The notes under the pieces were generated by a model, which worked only from the letters and a program-made list of their open reading frames with translations, did not search any database and was not told where the DNA came from. From an uncultured Clostridia bacterium (lineage in GTDB: Bacteria > Bacillota > Clostridia > Oscillospirales > Ruminococcaceae), in contig CANQCL010000013.1 in the NCBI GenBank assembly GCA_947589215.1, positions 1 to 55,599 of the forward strand: a stretch of 55,599 nucleotides of DNA, written 5' to 3'. Shown here one piece after another: positions 54,986 to 55,599 of the stretch (its first letter is position 1; each line of letters begins with the position of its first letter). Made by a program: the position numbers and the translations under genes.

Positions 54986-55599
54986 ATGAAAACTAAAAGA
55001 ATTATATCATTGCTTGCGTCATTAGCAATGATAGTAACAGCGATTACAGGTACAATGACGGTATCGGCTGTTGAAGCTAATGGAAAAATAGGAGACAACT
55101 TAACTTGGACGCTTGATGCAAACGGCAAGCTTACAATATCTGGAGAGGGAGCGATGGCTTCGCCTGAAGTTATAAATGTGACACATGCTAATGGTTTTAG
55201 CAATACAGGTAAGTCTGGTCTAGAAAAGGCACTAGAAACACAACTGAAGGATTATACGGAAATTTATACATATAAAGAACATATGGAGGAAATTAAAGAG
55301 GTAGTAATAGGAGAAGGAGTAACATCAATAGGATTTGCTGCATTTTATAAAATGCCAAACCTTGAAAGTGTGGTATTACCTTCTACTATTTCAGAGTTTA
55401 AAGGTATAGGGTATAACACTCATACTAATGATGTTGATGCACATGGTCCCGGCCCTATACATGCTTATGCAAGTTTGGCATTTGCAGAGTGTACAAAACT
55501 TAAAAAGCTTACTTTAACTGATGGTATGACAGCAATAGGAAGTATTGCATTTTATGGCTGTACAGCATTAGAGAGTGTAAGAATACCATCAACAATTAA
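54986..55599 (+). CDS. BspA-like leucine-rich-repeat surface protein, N-terminal part (runs off the window)
   Basis: ATG 54986 follows AAAGGATGG. The visible 204 residues have a signal peptide (about 1-28, ending TVSAVE), the NLTWTLDANGKLTISGEGAM block typical of clostridial BspA-like proteins and LRR_5 repeats (VVIGEGVTSIGFAAFYKMPN; LTLTDGMTAIGSIAFYGC). The last window bases look like a TAA, but the frame passes through them two bases out of register, so the gene continues. Such proteins act in adhesion at the surface. It is the apparent target of leader 2. Confidence 0.88.
   Translation, partial: MKTKRIISLLASLAMIVTAITGTMTVSAVEANGKIGDNLTWTLDANGKLTISGEGAMASPEVINVTHANGFSNTGKSGLEKALETQLKDYTEIYTYKEHMEEIKEVVIGEGVTSIGFAAFYKMPNLESVVLPSTISEFKGIGYNTHTNDVDAHGPGPIHAYASLAFAECTKLKKLTLTDGMTAIGSIAFYGCTALESVRIPSTI

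Noticed and set aside
54712-55203. 163-codon minus-strand frame across poly-G leader 2 and the BspA-like start
   Set aside because: Antisense to a gene with signal peptide and LRR motifs; it crosses a terminator and the G run, which would read as a Pro run.
55590-55599. Stop codon TAA at the very end of the window for the BspA-like gene
   Set aside because: Counting from ATG 54986, these bases are two positions out of frame; the gene reads through the window edge.

Overview
The window looks like a chromosomal segment of an endospore-forming, anaerobic Clostridia species, probably of the Ruminococcaceae/Oscillospiraceae type; species cannot be fixed from sequence alone. The basis is AT-rich Firmicute-style DNA with strong AGGAGG/AAAGGA ribosome sites and TTGACA/TATAAT promoters, dipicolinate synthase genes (dpaA, dpaB) and a spore photoproduct lyase, anaerobic enzymes (NfnAB, formate-THF ligase, NAD-type PyrK/PyrD), and several large secreted proteins of the BspA, transglutaminase and Big2 kinds common in gut Clostridia.

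Region 1 (1-5774) is the integrase-proximal end of a prophage or similar integrated element. Leftward accessory genes (YopX family, DUF5131, small ORFs, two small HTH proteins) leave a perfect-consensus promoter whose spacer is an operator. A rightward cI-like repressor follows, then a membrane-anchored DUF2726 nuclease-like cargo gene, a tyrosine integrase and a right attachment site made of the 3' end of a tRNA (probably Ser). The left end of the element lies outside the window.

Region 2 (5775-29027) is mostly housekeeping: polysaccharide deacetylase, phosphofructokinase, class II aldolase, a QueT-like transporter, an EF-G-like GTPase with a radical SAM partner, a PHP phosphatase, an ECF S component with DUF1015, rpiB, tsaB/tsaE, fhs, rsmE, uvrC, a CPA2 antiporter and nfnAB. 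It is dotted with a family of intergenic repeats. Two copies have run into genes and supply the last residues of TsaB and of the antiporter. At 26324-26738 two perfect promoters face each other and would make two RNAs with nearly identical 5' ends, one carrying a 51-codon ORF with a C-terminal membrane segment: a candidate type I toxin-antitoxin-like locus.

Region 3 (29300-40113) is a cell-surface region: a 1193-residue protein with about 18 Cys-containing 41-residue repeats, a 1390-residue transglutaminase/Big2/Fn3-like protein, an ApbE lipoprotein and a 270-residue Thr-rich Fn3-like protein. Region 4 (40200-52900) is again core: splB, tRNA-Lys, nadA, dpaAB, a uridine kinase-like gene, rpe, a MecA-like adaptor, a GDSL esterase, an ABC-F protein, a pyridoxamine kinase and pyrK-pyrD. 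Region 5 (52900-55599) has a second secreted transglutaminase-like protein, a small membrane protein and the start of a BspA-like LRR protein.

The most striking observation is a pair of matching leaders, at 38842-39036 and 54670-54872, each in front of a secreted protein gene. Each has a promoter, a 38-codon leader ORF starting Met-Cys and interrupted by a run of 10 or 11 G, and a Rho-independent terminator in whose 5' arm the leader stop codon TAG lies at the same base pairs. This is the architecture expected for a phase-variable, translation-controlled attenuator: gain or loss of one G would stop the leader early and leave the terminator free to form.
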